Assembly (NCBI GenBank): GCA_902806595.1
Contig: CADCXC010000044.1
Span: 1 to 64,000, forward strand
DNA: 64,000 bases
DNA from: Pyrenopolyporus hunteri
Taxonomy: Eukaryota; Ascomycota; Sordariomycetes; Xylariales; Hypoxylaceae
Direction of reading: 5' to 3'
A program made the position numbers and the translations under genes. Shown piece after piece: positions 10,493 through 21,238 of this stretch. The notes under the pieces were generated by a model. The model was given only the letters and a program-made list of their open reading frames with translations, searched no databases and was not told the origin of the DNA. The stretch's first letter is position 1. Every line of letters begins with the position of its first letter.

Positions 10493-12522
10493 GTGACGTG
10501 AGTAGGTGGGGGTGATTTTCCTACACAGCAGGAGAAAAAGACTATAATTTACAATTGGGTTATATTTCCTATTCCAGTCCCCCAATTCTCGCGTCTTTCG
10601 TTAGCCCGAGATTCATATGTACCAACGCCCTCCTATCGCGTTTCGGGGACTCTTCAAATGTAAGACCTAATAGAACGAAGACGAGTACCCTACTAGAACT
10701 TAGTCTTAAGCAATAAACTAAACTTCATATGACCATCTAAACAACTCAAATTTCACTCCCCTCGCAAGCGGTCTACGGTTGCTATTTTTTAGTATTTGAG
10801 ATGTACGTCTTCCTACTTTATTACGAACTATGCTAAATTGCTACCTAAGTATGTTAGACTTTTTGCATTACCACCCTTGCCCCTTATATTTGAACTGGTT
10901 ATTCAAGCTCAAACCTAACGCTTTACCTTTACTGCCTTATCATAATCTATAATAGTGTTGATATTAGATTCAATAATGCGACCTTTAAGTCGCTACTTTC
11001 AACTCAATAATCGTGAAATAGAGTATTGGACGAAGAGCCTTACCAGTATTGCACAATTTTCAAAGACTTCTGTCCGGATTAAACTTATTGTAAGTCAACG
11101 TAAACCATCGTAAAAAGAATATTGCTTTGACCTCCGAGCGTATTTGGTATCTGGAGATAAGCCGTGATACGATGATACGTGTATGTTACTTTATATACGA
11201 CTTGAGCATGCAGTATATGTTCTTCATACGAATTTGCGTCTAAATATTTGCAACCAATCTCTTGAAAGATGAGAGGGTAAATTAACATAATCTTCTATTT
11301 AATGTATGCTGCGCGGAAGAACGTAATTTGTCGTAGATATGGTATGCTAGGCTAAGTGTTTGTTTCGCTTGAAGAAACAGAGTACGAAGCGGAATCTTTA
11401 GACATTAGTTACCTAGTTTAACGATCGCTATTCGATGATTATGAGTTGTATCTTACTTAGACTAACAAGACATTGTTCTAAGAGACTCGGCGATAGGATC
11501 AAGTGATCCCATGTTTAAAGATTATCAAAGAAACGAAGGTCTTACCTAGACCAGGTAGAAAGCTTCGGCGGTACAGCGCTAGAAGGATGTCAAAAATAAC
11601 AAAAAGAAAAGGGGGGAGGGGGTACCTCCCCACCAATATACTTCAGTTCGATCAATATTAAAAGGTAACCCGGCGGTTTACATTTTATACAAGACAATTA
11701 TACTATCATGAGGCTAAAGATATACTAAGAGAAAACAGCTTCGTTGTTGCGACGACTCTTTAATTATCTAAGCCGAAAGCCTGGGTTTACATACTGAATG
11801 AGGGCGAAAGCATACGTCTTGTACAATACATCCACAAAATTTCATACACCATTATTCCGTATTAGATTTTTTAACTCACAAAGATTAAATATTAAAGTAA
11901 AATTATCTCACAATAAATATTTAGAAGCGACACTTGTCGTTGGGAGTTTTTATATACTCTACATAACGTAGCGCCTGAGTACCTAACCTAAGGTTACTTG
12001 GGTCGTTAAGCTATCCTGGGTGCGCGGTCCAAGGCGAAATGAGAGCCAATTAAAAATCACGCCTCATTTACAGCTCATGTCCGGGTCGGATTTTAGCCCC
12101 GTATTCGAAAATGAGGTGCCTGTTCGAGGTCTTATTCGTGATCTATTAGGGCTATATGTTGGCTATGTCTTATGAACACTTGCCTTCTATTAAATTGTGA
12201 AGCGAGTCCTGGGGAAGATGCGGTTTAGTCGGGGATCCGTGCTGAAAGGGAAATTATCGCCCGATCCTTGGTATCTTTAAAGGGGTTCGCTAAAGAGCTC
12301 GACTAGGCACCATCGCGACAAGTGGAGGCCGACCGGATCCTAGCCCAGTAAGTCCAGGTCTGCCTAGGCAACCGGCTCCATAGAGACGCGGTACAAATAA
12401 GACTCTTGTCTCTTCTTCCTGAGCTCGAAAACATCATCTCCTGCACTAGTAGACACAGCGCCATTGCTAGTTTCTTCCGAGTATTTATCTAAGTTTACGA
12501 TCCGTATCCGGCCACCGCCACT
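10493..12522. other. AT-rich intergenic stretch
   Basis: This 2-kb stretch is visibly richer in A+T than its neighbours, with no convincing ORF longer than about 67 codons. It may be old RIP-mutated or decayed DNA, but I see no repeat copy or transposon motif to prove it. A G-rich tract lies at about 11612-11622. Confidence 0.5.
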
Positions 12523-12879
12523 ATGAAGTTGATGGCAATTGTTTCCCTGGTATTGCCTGCGGTCGCATTGGCGCAGGTATGGCCGTCTATGATCTTGGCG
12601 CTGTTAATCAATCGCTGACTTCAGAAATAGACATTTACCACTTCGACCGTCAGCGGCACGCCGACACCCTCCGGTCCGCCTGACTTGTCTGTTTGCGAAG
12701 AACAAGCCGGTCCCTACGCCGATGCTTGTCCCAAGTGTGAGCCTAAGTGCCAGGGTTCGGCTGCGTATGAACAATGCCTATACAGCGTGTTTTCGACAAT
12801 CAATTATATCCAGTCGCAATGTTGGCAGCATGGTGGTACCGATTGCAGGGGCCGGGCTATTAGCGAAGTCTGTGGGTAG
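12523..12879 (+). CDS. Small secreted cysteine-rich protein (8 Cys), effector-like
   Basis: Two exons, 12523-12576 and 12631-12879, are joined across a 54-bp intron that starts right after the signal peptide codons (MKLMAIVSLVLPAVALAQ), giving 100 aa. The nearer AG at 12624 would give an immediate stop, so the acceptor at 12630 is used. The mature part has eight cysteines in four possible pairs: C-x10-C-x2-C-x3-C, then C, C, C and a final C near the end, preceded by a short Thr/Pro/Ser linker. Size, signal peptide and cysteine content fit a secreted effector or defence-type protein. No named family is recognised. Confidence 0.7.
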
Positions 12880-13160
12880 AAAAGAATATGTGTAGGGCGG
12901 GGATGTGGAATAATTAAGGCTTGTGAGAATTATCCCACACTACAGCCGACAGGCAAGAGAAGAGTAGGTCTTTGGTCATTTTATGCGCAGATATCTTCGG
13001 CAAGTAACTTCGGAGTTCACTTAATATTATTCATTATTCGCGAGATTGTGAGAGAGTGTGTTAGGTATTAACTAGGTACTTGTTAATCTTTGAATTACAT
13101 CGCCCCCCGTCACCAGTCTTTTCTTTAAACCTAGGTACCTACCTAGAGAATCTCCAGTTC

Positions 13161-14615
13161 TTACTGAGACTCCTTTCCAGGTTGGCTTAGCCAAATCACC
13201 TTCGTTATGGCTGTTATATCGGCGACGACGTCAGCAGTCGGTGGCCATGATAGCCATAGATTCACCTTTGGGTTATGCTCATTATATCTCTGTCTACCCT
13301 TGCCAGAATACCAAGCTGTACTGTTCGATAAGTACGCTGCGGACAAAGAGCTATTACTCTGAGCTGGTATCCGCCATTCAATTTCTGCTGTACGCATGAT
13401 CGTTGTGCACATGGACCCTATATCCGTGGCAAGGTTTCGCGCAGCATTCAAACCCACTCCGACGGCCCGATTCGCTCGTCTGGTAGCCGCGAGAACTTCC
13501 ACGAGTACATGGTCCACCTCATCTTTGCTTCTCAGACGCCACGTTCCTTTAGGCTCCAATAGTGAAAGGATATTCGCGAGATCCTGGTTCAGAGAAGACA
13601 GGGCCTCGTCGGCTTGCGCATAATGCGCCCGGATGCCGTGCCACGGATGCAGATCATGATGACCGGAGCAAACGATTCGGTCAACCAAGCCGTAAATTCG
13701 GGCGTTTTGGGGTAGGATGGTGGATTTGAAGGTTTCCAGGGCTTTAGGAGTGCTGTTAGCTGGGATTGACGTTGATAAGTGACGCCAAGGAGTAAAATCG
13801 GCATCTTCCCAGGCCCACCACGCCGCGAGGTTTAACCACTTCGACATTGCTTCATCGTTCCAAGGTATGTGGCTGTTAGCATGTCGTCTAATGCCGCTAC
13901 GAAGTGTGTTTGTTCGATTAGCAATGTTGGCGATGTTGTGCTCGTCTCGCGCGAGCATGTTCGACGGTCTCGTGAGCGATGATGGCGTCAGAAGTAAGTT
14001 TAGCCTATCGATGGCGGGTCCTGCATCCGATTCGAAATCGCGCAGCATAGTCCAGCCATCCTGCAGGCGCGTGTGGTGTTCGGATAGCAAATCCCTAAGA
14101 GTTCGAGCAAAGGGAATGACCTTGACGTAGGTTTCGGGAGAAGGAGGCGATGATGAAATTGGCGTTAGAGCTGGGCCGGAACCGGCCGGGAAGTGGCCGG
14201 ATCCTATCTCGGGGAAAATGACAATTCCTGTCCTAAAGTATATAATGCACACCAGACATCCGGTAAGGACAAGACCAAATAGGAAGACATGAGAAATAAC
14301 GACGAGGGCAACGAAGTCAAGGCGCCAACCAGTGAAATCGAGTAAGTCGTCTGTAAAATACGGGATTCGTAAGAAATTTCTCTTGCCCCCTTGACGAGCC
14401 CTGACTGCTCTGCCGACCACTTCCCAGCTCTCCGATTCGGGTCCAATGCCGCCGCGCCACGACCTATCTCCTCCGCCTAGGTGTAATGAAACGGGTAAGT
14501 TGGTCGGCCTAATGCGTAGATCGTCCCTTGCATTACCATGGTATACGAATATGATATCCTGTGTGTCGTCTTGTGGTAGGCGAAGACGAAGGAGGGACCA
14601 AGAAGGAGTAGCCAT
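13161..14615 (-). CDS. Unrecognised single-pass membrane protein
   Basis: This is a single-exon 484-aa ORF starting at ATG 14615. There is no N-terminal signal peptide. Residues about 103-127 form one strong membrane segment (DFVALVVISHVFLFGLVLTG and on). The 100 residues before it are mixed and hydrophilic, beginning with a beta-like stretch (LLRLRLPQDD, DIIFVYHG). The long C-terminal part (about 150-484) looks mainly alpha-helical, with Trp-rich motifs (LNLAAWWAWEDADF) and several possible N-glycosylation sites. It lies head to head with another unrecognised membrane-protein gene 606 bp away. I do not recognise a family. Length, composition and uninterrupted frame support a real gene. Confidence 0.6.
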   Translation of the reverse strand: MATPSWSLLRLRLPQDDTQDIIFVYHGNARDDLRIRPTNLPVSLHLGGGDRSWRGGIGPESESWEVVGRAVRARQGGKRNFLRIPYFTDDLLDFTGWRLDFVALVVISHVFLFGLVLTGCLVCIIYFRTGIVIFPEIGSGHFPAGSGPALTPISSSPPSPETYVKVIPFARTLRDLLSEHHTRLQDGWTMLRDFESDAGPAIDRLNLLLTPSSLTRPSNMLARDEHNIANIANRTNTLRSGIRRHANSHIPWNDEAMSKWLNLAAWWAWEDADFTPWRHLSTSIPANSTPKALETFKSTILPQNARIYGLVDRIVCSGHHDLHPWHGIRAHYAQADEALSSLNQDLANILSLLEPKGTWRLRSKDEVDHVLVEVLAATRRANRAVGVGLNAARNLATDIGSMCTTIMRTAEIEWRIPAQSNSSLSAAYLSNSTAWYSGKGRQRYNEHNPKVNLWLSWPPTADVVADITAITKVIWLSQPGKESQ

Positions 14616-15221
14616 TGTGCCTTACGTCGTTATAGAAGAGTATACGGTGCCGTCCGGATCAAATGGAATAAGAGGCAACCACTCTGTGTCCCGGCTTGAC
14701 TTGTTGACTGTGGGCAATATTTTGGAGGTAAAAGCTAAGAAAGATGTGAGAAATGTACTAATTAATCAATGTAACTTCATTTAGCGGGAAGTATACTATG
14801 GCGGGTTAGCGATACACTGCTAATCCGTTGAGTTTCCATACTTGTTGGCCTTAATTTGCAGAGTCGTATGCCGTAAACATCTTTCCGGAAACAGCCGCCG
14901 TGCAAGAACAAAGAAACAATCTTCAAGACAAAGAAAAGTGGACAAAGATAAGAGAAAATGTCTACCATTCAAATAAAATATGAGTCCGGCGGATGCACTG
15001 AGTGTTCGCCTTATAGGCAGCCTTGAGTTAGGAGTTATCTAATAGAAGTTCGTCCGTGATCGCGTAAAACACCAACCCCTCCTCTGTTGATCATCCAACC
15101 GCCTTTATATTGGCACTGCCAGTAGCTTTTCTATCTGTTATACGCTAACTCATTAGGCGATATAACTAGATCAACAAATCTTGAGTACCGGACATAACCC
15201 AACAAACCACCGGAGGCTGTA
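14616..15221. promoter_or_regulatory. Shared divergent promoter region
   Basis: These 606 bp separate the start codons of two head-to-head genes (13161-14615 on minus, 15222-16154 on plus), so both promoters must lie here. I see no coding sequence. A TATATT at 15106-15111 could serve the plus-strand gene. Co-regulation of the pair is plausible but not shown. Confidence 0.4.
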
Positions 15222-16154
15222 ATGGAGGGACGAGACCTCCGAGGCGGCGAAGAGATAGGAGAAGGCCATATACCCAAGGGCAAAGAAATAGCGGGGCGAG
15301 ATGTTGAAGAAGACGATGATGACGACGACGACGAGGAAAGCTACTCGGTGGGGCCGGACGAGCCCTTGCCAGAACAAATACTAGACTCTCAACCGGGACC
15401 CTGGTTCACCGCCGCACTGCGCGTGAGGCTCGGTGACGACCCCGAGGCGGGTAGAGTGCCGGAACAACTCATTACCGTCACATTACATTCTGATTTCGCA
15501 AGGCTGGTTTTGGATCCCGCTCCTGGCGGGGCGGCGGATGGTGGTAATGCAGATGGCGGTAATGCGGATGGCGGTGGTGCGGATGCCGGCGGTGGTGCGG
15601 ATGCCGGCGGTGGTGCGGATGCCGGCGGTGATGTGGATGCCAGCGGTGCGGATGAGGGTGCGGATGGCGGCGATGGAGGCCCGCAAAGGCGCTACGCTAT
15701 AGTCTTTCACCTTTTCCACAACACGGAGTCAACGTCGGCAACCACATACCGCGTTAACCAGGAATATCACGAAGATCCTCCTGAAGCAGATTGGTTGTGG
15801 CGAGTTGGAGATAAACATAACGAAGAAGTAAATCAGGAAATATACGACGGGGGGGTAACCGAATTAAACGCAATCCCCGGTACAGAGTGGAAGGCCGGGG
15901 ATGGCCACAACTGGTTGCCTCAAGATTGGTTGGGCCGACGTTACGAAAGTGGGGTGCATATAGACTCACCACGGCAGCGTAACGATCACCAAAATGCCAC
16001 AGGGGTGGCTCTTCTCTTTTATTTGTGTGGTATTATGGCGATCCTTGGAGCATGGATCCTTTTATTGTCTGTCGACGCTCAACGAGAAATCGTCGAGGGT
16101 ATCTTCGATGCGACCAAAAGATTTCTCAGGGAATCAGTGGGATATATAATGTAA
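15222..16154 (+). CDS. Unrecognised acidic protein with Gly/Ala/Asp repeat and C-terminal membrane segment
   Basis: This is a single-exon 310-aa ORF. The N-terminus is charged, with an Asp/Glu run at about residues 29-39. Residues about 55-95 look like a small beta-rich domain (ALRVRLGDD, LITVTLHSDF). Residues about 103-150 are a repeat of the GGADAG kind, encoded by a GC-rich minisatellite. Residues 155-250 are mixed and Trp-rich (EADWLWRVG, GHNWLPQDWLGRRY). A single membrane segment lies at about 264-283 (ATGVALLFYLCGIMAILGAW), followed by a short tail. There is no signal peptide, so it may be tail-anchored. The repeat may vary in length between strains. No family is recognised. Confidence 0.6.
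   Translation: MEGRDLRGGEEIGEGHIPKGKEIAGRDVEEDDDDDDDEESYSVGPDEPLPEQILDSQPGPWFTAALRVRLGDDPEAGRVPEQLITVTLHSDFARLVLDPAPGGAADGGNADGGNADGGGADAGGGADAGGGADAGGDVDASGADEGADGGDGGPQRRYAIVFHLFHNTESTSATTYRVNQEYHEDPPEADWLWRVGDKHNEEVNQEIYDGGVTELNAIPGTEWKAGDGHNWLPQDWLGRRYESGVHIDSPRQRNDHQNATGVALLFYLCGIMAILGAWILLLSVDAQREIVEGIFDATKRFLRESVGYIM
15532..15679 (+). repeat. In-frame 15/18-bp GC-rich minisatellite
   Basis: About eight imperfect units of 15 or 18 bp, such as GCGGATGCCGGCGGTGGT, encode the Ala-Asp-Gly-rich segment of the membrane protein at 15222-16154. All unit lengths are multiples of three, so copy-number change keeps the frame. Confidence 0.85.
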
Positions 16155-16194
16155 CAAAATTTCACTGGATTGGTTTGTAGACGACAAATTAACC

Positions 16195-16532
16195 TACGGA
16201 TGTGGCTTTGAAGAGTTTTGTCCATACTAGAAGAATCCACCGGTTGTCACGTTATCTTGTCAGTGCGTTGTCAGTTGGCGTATTTCCGAAAAAAAAAAAA
16301 AAATTAAAAAAAAAAAAAAATAACAAGGCTATTACCCAACGCTAAACATCCAAAGATGTTAATAAAGGTCAATGGATATACGCTAATTTATAGCGGTATT
16401 ACTTAAAGTTTAACGTATATAATATAGCGGTCGCTATCTTAAAACGGGATAGCTGTTAGACACCTGCAAAGATAATACGACAGCTGGTTAGTATTTTTGA
16501 TATGGACAAAACTTTTCAAAGCCACATCCGTA
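16195..16532. mobile_element. MITE-like element with 30-bp terminal inverted repeats
   Basis: Bases 16195-16226 and 16501-16532 are inverted copies of each other with one mismatch in 32 (left copy begins TACGGATGTGGC; the right copy ends GCCACATCCGTA). The outermost TA on each side could be the TA target duplication of a Tc1/mariner-type element, leaving a 334-bp element. The interior is non-coding and AT-rich, with two A15 tracts at 16289-16320. No transposase is present. It sits 40 bp after the stop of the membrane-protein gene. Confidence 0.8.
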
Positions 16533-17311
16533 CCGCGTACTTCGTAAGCGCAGGCTGAGCGGGTATTTTATCATTTTTGGATAATATTGAATTTCGGTCG
16601 AAAGTCGAGGCTTTTATAATTTCTACTGTATTTCATGTGGTAGTTCGTATCATGATTCAGAACCATATTTAACAGAAAATTAAAAGTGTAATATCGGAAC
16701 TACAATAATCGCGAAAGAGCCGCCAAAGCGATATGCGGTTCTGTCCGAATATTAAGAGGTTAGGTTAGGTTAGCCTCATCAATTCATGGTACGCATGAGG
16801 TGGCGAACGCATACCCATGGTAGGAGGGGTAAACGGGTTAAGCTTAGGTGGGTAATCTATATCATATATCATTTCTAAATCTTTAAAACTCTTACAAAAG
16901 AGGGACAAGGCCCCGGAACTTGGTTGTCCAATGAGTTATATTTAGGTAAGGACCCTGGCACATAGAACTAAAGTGAAAACAGCAAGTCGCAGCTTAATAA
17001 TCCAAACCTGTTTAGAAATGACATGTTCTTATCGCGAAGCCGTATATGCGTCGTGAGAGGAAGCGTCATATCACAAAGAGCCAGAAGCCTCTCAACTACC
17101 TGGTACATATGGAATTTAGGAAATTCAGCCCTACCGTGTCTCCGATAATCCCTATACGAGCTATTATGATCTAGTTGCTCTTGGTAAGCTCTTAAACCGG
17201 TTTCCTTCGTCACAGGAAGGGCCATCGCAGCATTGAGAAACATGAAAGCGAATGATCCGGGCATCCGTCCAAGCCTATGATAGTATGCTTGCCCCTCAAG
17301 ACCGCCGCAAT
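16533..17311. other. Intergenic with a short telomere-like tract
   Basis: GGTTAGGTTAGGTTAG at 16758-16773 is a three-copy interstitial telomere-like tract matching the TTAGG variant at the chromosome end. A 98-codon minus-strand ORF at 16968-17264 begins with ATG, but I cannot assign it and doubt it. Confidence 0.5.
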
Positions 17312-19027
17312 TTAATAGATAGGGTATAGAAACGAGTCGAAAATGTGGATCCAGGAGTCAGTTGACTTAACATCATTGACGCAATTGAAAGAAGTGCCGT
17401 TGTCGGTCCACAGTGGGCGGAGGGGCCATTTACATATGGGATTGAGATCCCCTACGTTGTCTAACATATCCGGGGCGATTCCCTTCTCGGCCCATTCGAT
17501 TACCGTCTGGAGCGTGTTCGACGGCCAACCACTAGCTGGTTGATAGATATTGCGTCCGCAATGGGAACCGCCCGGAACGAGGTAAAGGCGATAAAATTCG
17601 TCCATCGCAGCTATACTCTCGTCGTAACCTAAACCATCATACATAATGTTACGTACGGCCTCGTAGTAATGCACCGAAGACGCCGCTGGGATCGCTTCGT
17701 CAGCCTCTCCGTGGACGAGGATGACTTTGCCGCCTGCTGACTTGAAGGATCTAAGGTCTGGCCAAGTGGTCTGGAGGGAATCGTAGTACTTCTGCATACC
17801 GGCCGCCATCCAGTCTCGGAGGGTATCGGCCGTCACGTTTTCAAGGTTATCGAGGACGTCCTTCTCCGTTAAGTCAAGGAAGCGCGTTATCCACTGCCCC
17901 CCAAACCCTCCCAAGTTGGGTTCCCACAAGTCTTTATCCTCGTTGTATTGATTGGTAACGTCGGCGAGAGCAGAACCGGGTTGGGGATTCACATAGATCC
18001 GTTTCCCCGCAGAGTCAACCAAACCGTCGGTATACGCGGAAACCACGGCTGCGCCTTTGGTGGTGATGGTCCCGTTCTGCTCAGGGGTGGGGCTGGCACC
18101 TGGAAATCTACCGCTGGACGCTGGGCAGTAGTATGGCTGGCCTACCGTCGAATTGTAATCGAAATTTAGTTTACATAGGTCCGACCTCGCTATTACACCA
18201 TCCACCTTGCCATCCATGCTATCGCACGCGGCGATTGTAAGATTCACGATCTTTTGGAGTTCGCAAGGAGGTGGGAAATAGCCGATGTTCTTTTCGATGA
18301 CTCCGCCTGCTAGATGATTCGTCTGTAAATGACTGAATCTTAATGCGGGCGCGCCGGTAACGAGCCCGTCGAATTGGCCGGCGAAGCGTTGGATCTGACT
18401 CCATCCCTCCCTACCCCCCTCGGAACAGCCCTGGTAGTACGAGTAGACCTTTGTACTATCAGACACGTTAAAGAAGTTCCTCGTGAACTGCTTTCCGAGC
18501 GTGGCGAGTTCGTGGTGGGCGAGGTAACCGAACATATACGTCGCTTGCCAGTTAACGACGCCTTTTGCTAAGAGGAACACCTCGTCAAACCGTGTGTTGA
18601 AGTTGCCGAAACCGGCATCCGTGATCCCCGAAACGCCGCCGGCGATGATTCCCGTAGGACTTAACGACCCTCCCGAATTGATAGCGAGCCCGCCTCCTCC
18701 TGTCGAAACGTAACGATTCGCAAACTTATCCGGTGGAGGTACTAGGTACGATACGTGGACGATATCATTAGGAATTCCACCGTGAGAGTAAGCGAATGTG
18801 ATATTGCAGTAATCAACCACGGAGGACTCGAACCATTCGGAGCTGACTGATCTGTTTGTTGCTAGAGCGGCAGAAACCGATGACGGGTCGATATTGATGC
18901 CGAGCCCGAGGTCCTGCACCGGAAGCACGCTTGCGGCATATTCAACTGTGCAATAGTCGACCAGAGAACTGGCACGCGCGGAAACGATTAAGACTCCTAA
19001 GGCTAAGGTTCCGTAAGCGGTTACCAT
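17312..19027 (-). CDS. Tannase/feruloyl-esterase family secreted hydrolase
   Basis: This is a single-exon gene. The start at 19027 gives 571 aa with a good signal peptide (MVTAYGTLALGVLIVSARA); the frame remains open 16 codons further upstream. The tannase family (PF07519) catalytic set is visible: Ser202 in GCSEGGREG, with the neighbouring Cys201 that pairs with the Cys next to the catalytic His, Asp in VHGEADEAIP and His in GGSHCGRN. Length is typical for the family. Such enzymes act outside the cell on esters of gallic or hydroxycinnamic acids (tannins, feruloylated plant wall polymers). The exact substrate cannot be told from sequence. Confidence 0.92.
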   Translation of the reverse strand: MVTAYGTLALGVLIVSARASSLVDYCTVEYAASVLPVQDLGLGINIDPSSVSAALATNRSVSSEWFESSVVDYCNITFAYSHGGIPNDIVHVSYLVPPPDKFANRYVSTGGGGLAINSGGSLSPTGIIAGGVSGITDAGFGNFNTRFDEVFLLAKGVVNWQATYMFGYLAHHELATLGKQFTRNFFNVSDSTKVYSYYQGCSEGGREGWSQIQRFAGQFDGLVTGAPALRFSHLQTNHLAGGVIEKNIGYFPPPCELQKIVNLTIAACDSMDGKVDGVIARSDLCKLNFDYNSTVGQPYYCPASSGRFPGASPTPEQNGTITTKGAAVVSAYTDGLVDSAGKRIYVNPQPGSALADVTNQYNEDKDLWEPNLGGFGGQWITRFLDLTEKDVLDNLENVTADTLRDWMAAGMQKYYDSLQTTWPDLRSFKSAGGKVILVHGEADEAIPAASSVHYYEAVRNIMYDGLGYDESIAAMDEFYRLYLVPGGSHCGRNIYQPASGWPSNTLQTVIEWAEKGIAPDMLDNVGDLNPICKWPLRPLWTDNGTSFNCVNDVKSTDSWIHIFDSFLYPIY

Positions 19028-21238
19028 CTTATTCAGGATTGAGTGATGAATTATGGGGAAGCCTGCCAGAACCACATATGAGAACCCCTAGGCCGCGGGG
19101 CTATGTTATAGATAAACAGAAGAGTGGTTGATAGAGGCACTCTAGGCTAATATAATGCGCTCATTAGGCGGCATTGTTTGAATACTTACCTGTACTGCTA
19201 CTCCGCAGTTAGAATGAGGGAGACATATAAAATAGCACCTAATACCACATGAATCCGGGGGATACTAGACCCTGTCGTTTACCGGCAGTTTCGACGGTTC
19301 GTATAGTAAGGTGGTAGTTCGGGTAGGTGACCGTTGGAGTAATCGATTTTACGCCAGGGTTGCTGTGGATATACGATGTCTGGTTGTTCTCGTTATGGGT
19401 GGAAATGGACAAAACGTATACCCCTGTATACCCTGGCATCGCCTAAGACAAAATCTTCTTCCTCCCCTTATCAATACATTGTCCCCTAGCCTGTATATGC
19501 TTTATGCGAGTATAATACGCTTACAGCTTGCGCGGCTTAAGGTAGGTAGGTAGGTTTAACAGTGCATATCCGAATTCCCACCTCATGTTTATCTAGGTAG
19601 TTTCTTAAGAGCCTCACTGGCTTTGGTTTCATATTATGTTTAGGTTTTATACATGAAATCCACGGATATAATCGCAAATCGAGGTTATTTTCTTCGTAGC
19701 GCGTCTATTCGTAAGATATTTCCACTTTACGCGCGCGTATTGAACTGCTAGCCCCTTGAGACAGTGAGTTGAGAGCCAGCTTTTCTGATGCCGGGTGTCG
19801 CTACCCCGCAGCTACGAATTTGACAAAAATGGGACTATGAGTTTACCGACGATGCGCCTGGTGTTGTGAACCATAACGCTATTAAAGAATTTGAGCATGA
19901 GGTATATCGCAGCTGATTATGTCTGAATCGGCGATTATCTCTTACATTCAATCTAAGCCTATGTTTAGATGCTGAGTTCGCGATCAATCGGAAAGTACTC
20001 AGTGTTATCATCTTGCAATCTTGGACGTTCTCACCCATGTACTCCACGAAATCGCTCGCTGTAATGCTTAAAGATACCCAGACTGGCTTGCGTCCGGATT
20101 CTCCTTACCCTGGCGCTAAGGTAAGGCGCTTGATTTCGGGCCGGGTAAGTGAACCCGGAAGCGCGGAGCGGGGATTAGGAGACGGCCGCGTCGCCGCTAC
20201 CTATAGATCTCCTAAGGTAGTTGGTAATCGTGCCCTATTACCCCTTAATCTTGGACCATTCTACAAGAGCGTCACGCCCTTCTCGCACACGGGAACTGGA
20301 GTGAACCCTTATTTTAGTGCTAACTTCCTCCTTGACGGGGTGATCCTTTCGATACGGGGCGTAAGTTTCGCAAATCACGTTCCCGACATCGATTAGCCAG
20401 ATAGGTCACCCTTATGATTATATCCGCGGCGGGAGCGGCTAAAGATGTGTTGCTACAGGCTGTTCCACCGGTGATCGATGGTGATCGTGTTACACTTGCC
20501 GTAAGCCGTGGGTTGGGATTTGGGCCAGGGTAGAATGTGAGTAGTGGTTATTTGAGAGCGGCGCTGAGTTGTCTTCCGCCGGCTGTGATGAGTGGAGATG
20601 ACGTAACCTTTGAACGGGGCTGAATTAAGTAGTTCCCTGCTCTGGAAGTATAAGGTGTAGCGGCCTAAGCGTCCTTAAGTGGCGGCACTAACGCGCGTTG
20701 TGAGGCCTTACGACGTTTCTCGTCGGAAGATGGCGATAACGTAGAAAGGGGTTCGTAGATAGGTAGGTAGTTACCAGAATTTTGTTAACTTTCGCCCCGG
20801 TCCGGATGGCCTGGCCCAGCTGGGAATGATAGCGGGACCTTCTCTTGTGTGTTCTTCCAGTGCTACCTGGGGTTGGCTTCGGCGCACCATACACCAGCCC
20901 AACCTAAGGATTTGCGGTTTCTCAGTACGTCCCTCGTGCTACATCGAAAGGAATACTCACCCTACCTATCTTGAAACGCGACAAACGAAATTTTCGAAGA
21001 AAGGAACGTGAATGGATTGTTAATCATAACTACGAGACTCGAGTAGACACTTGCGCCTAGGCCTACATACCTACCTGGGTGGGTGGGAGGTAGATGTCGC
21101 ACTTAGCGCTTACCATCAGAAGTCACATAACGTAGAAATAACTCTTGCGTCTTGATTAATCAGCCGATGCGGTTATTAAGTTACATAGGTAGGTACGTAG
21201 GTTGCTTTACTACCGATTTCTTATTTAGGTATTCATTG
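19028..21238. other. Intergenic, TAGG runs only
   Basis: No gene is recognised in these 2.2 kb. TAGG/CCTA runs occur at about 19540-19556, 20758-20770, 21061-21090 and 21184-21202. The 127-codon ORF at 20013-20396 shows no domain. Confidence 0.5.

Noticed and set aside
15433..15719. ORFs of 78-89 codons on both strands across the minisatellite
   Set aside because: They are shadows of the repeat in other frames; the 310-codon frame is longer and has domain-like flanks and a membrane segment.
16968..17264. Minus-strand 98-codon ATG ORF
   Set aside because: No domain, no secretion signal and no codon pattern to separate it from chance.
20013..20396. Plus-strand 127-codon ORF between tannase and TMEM19-like gene
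   Set aside because: No recognisable motif, and no splice-linked extension was found.
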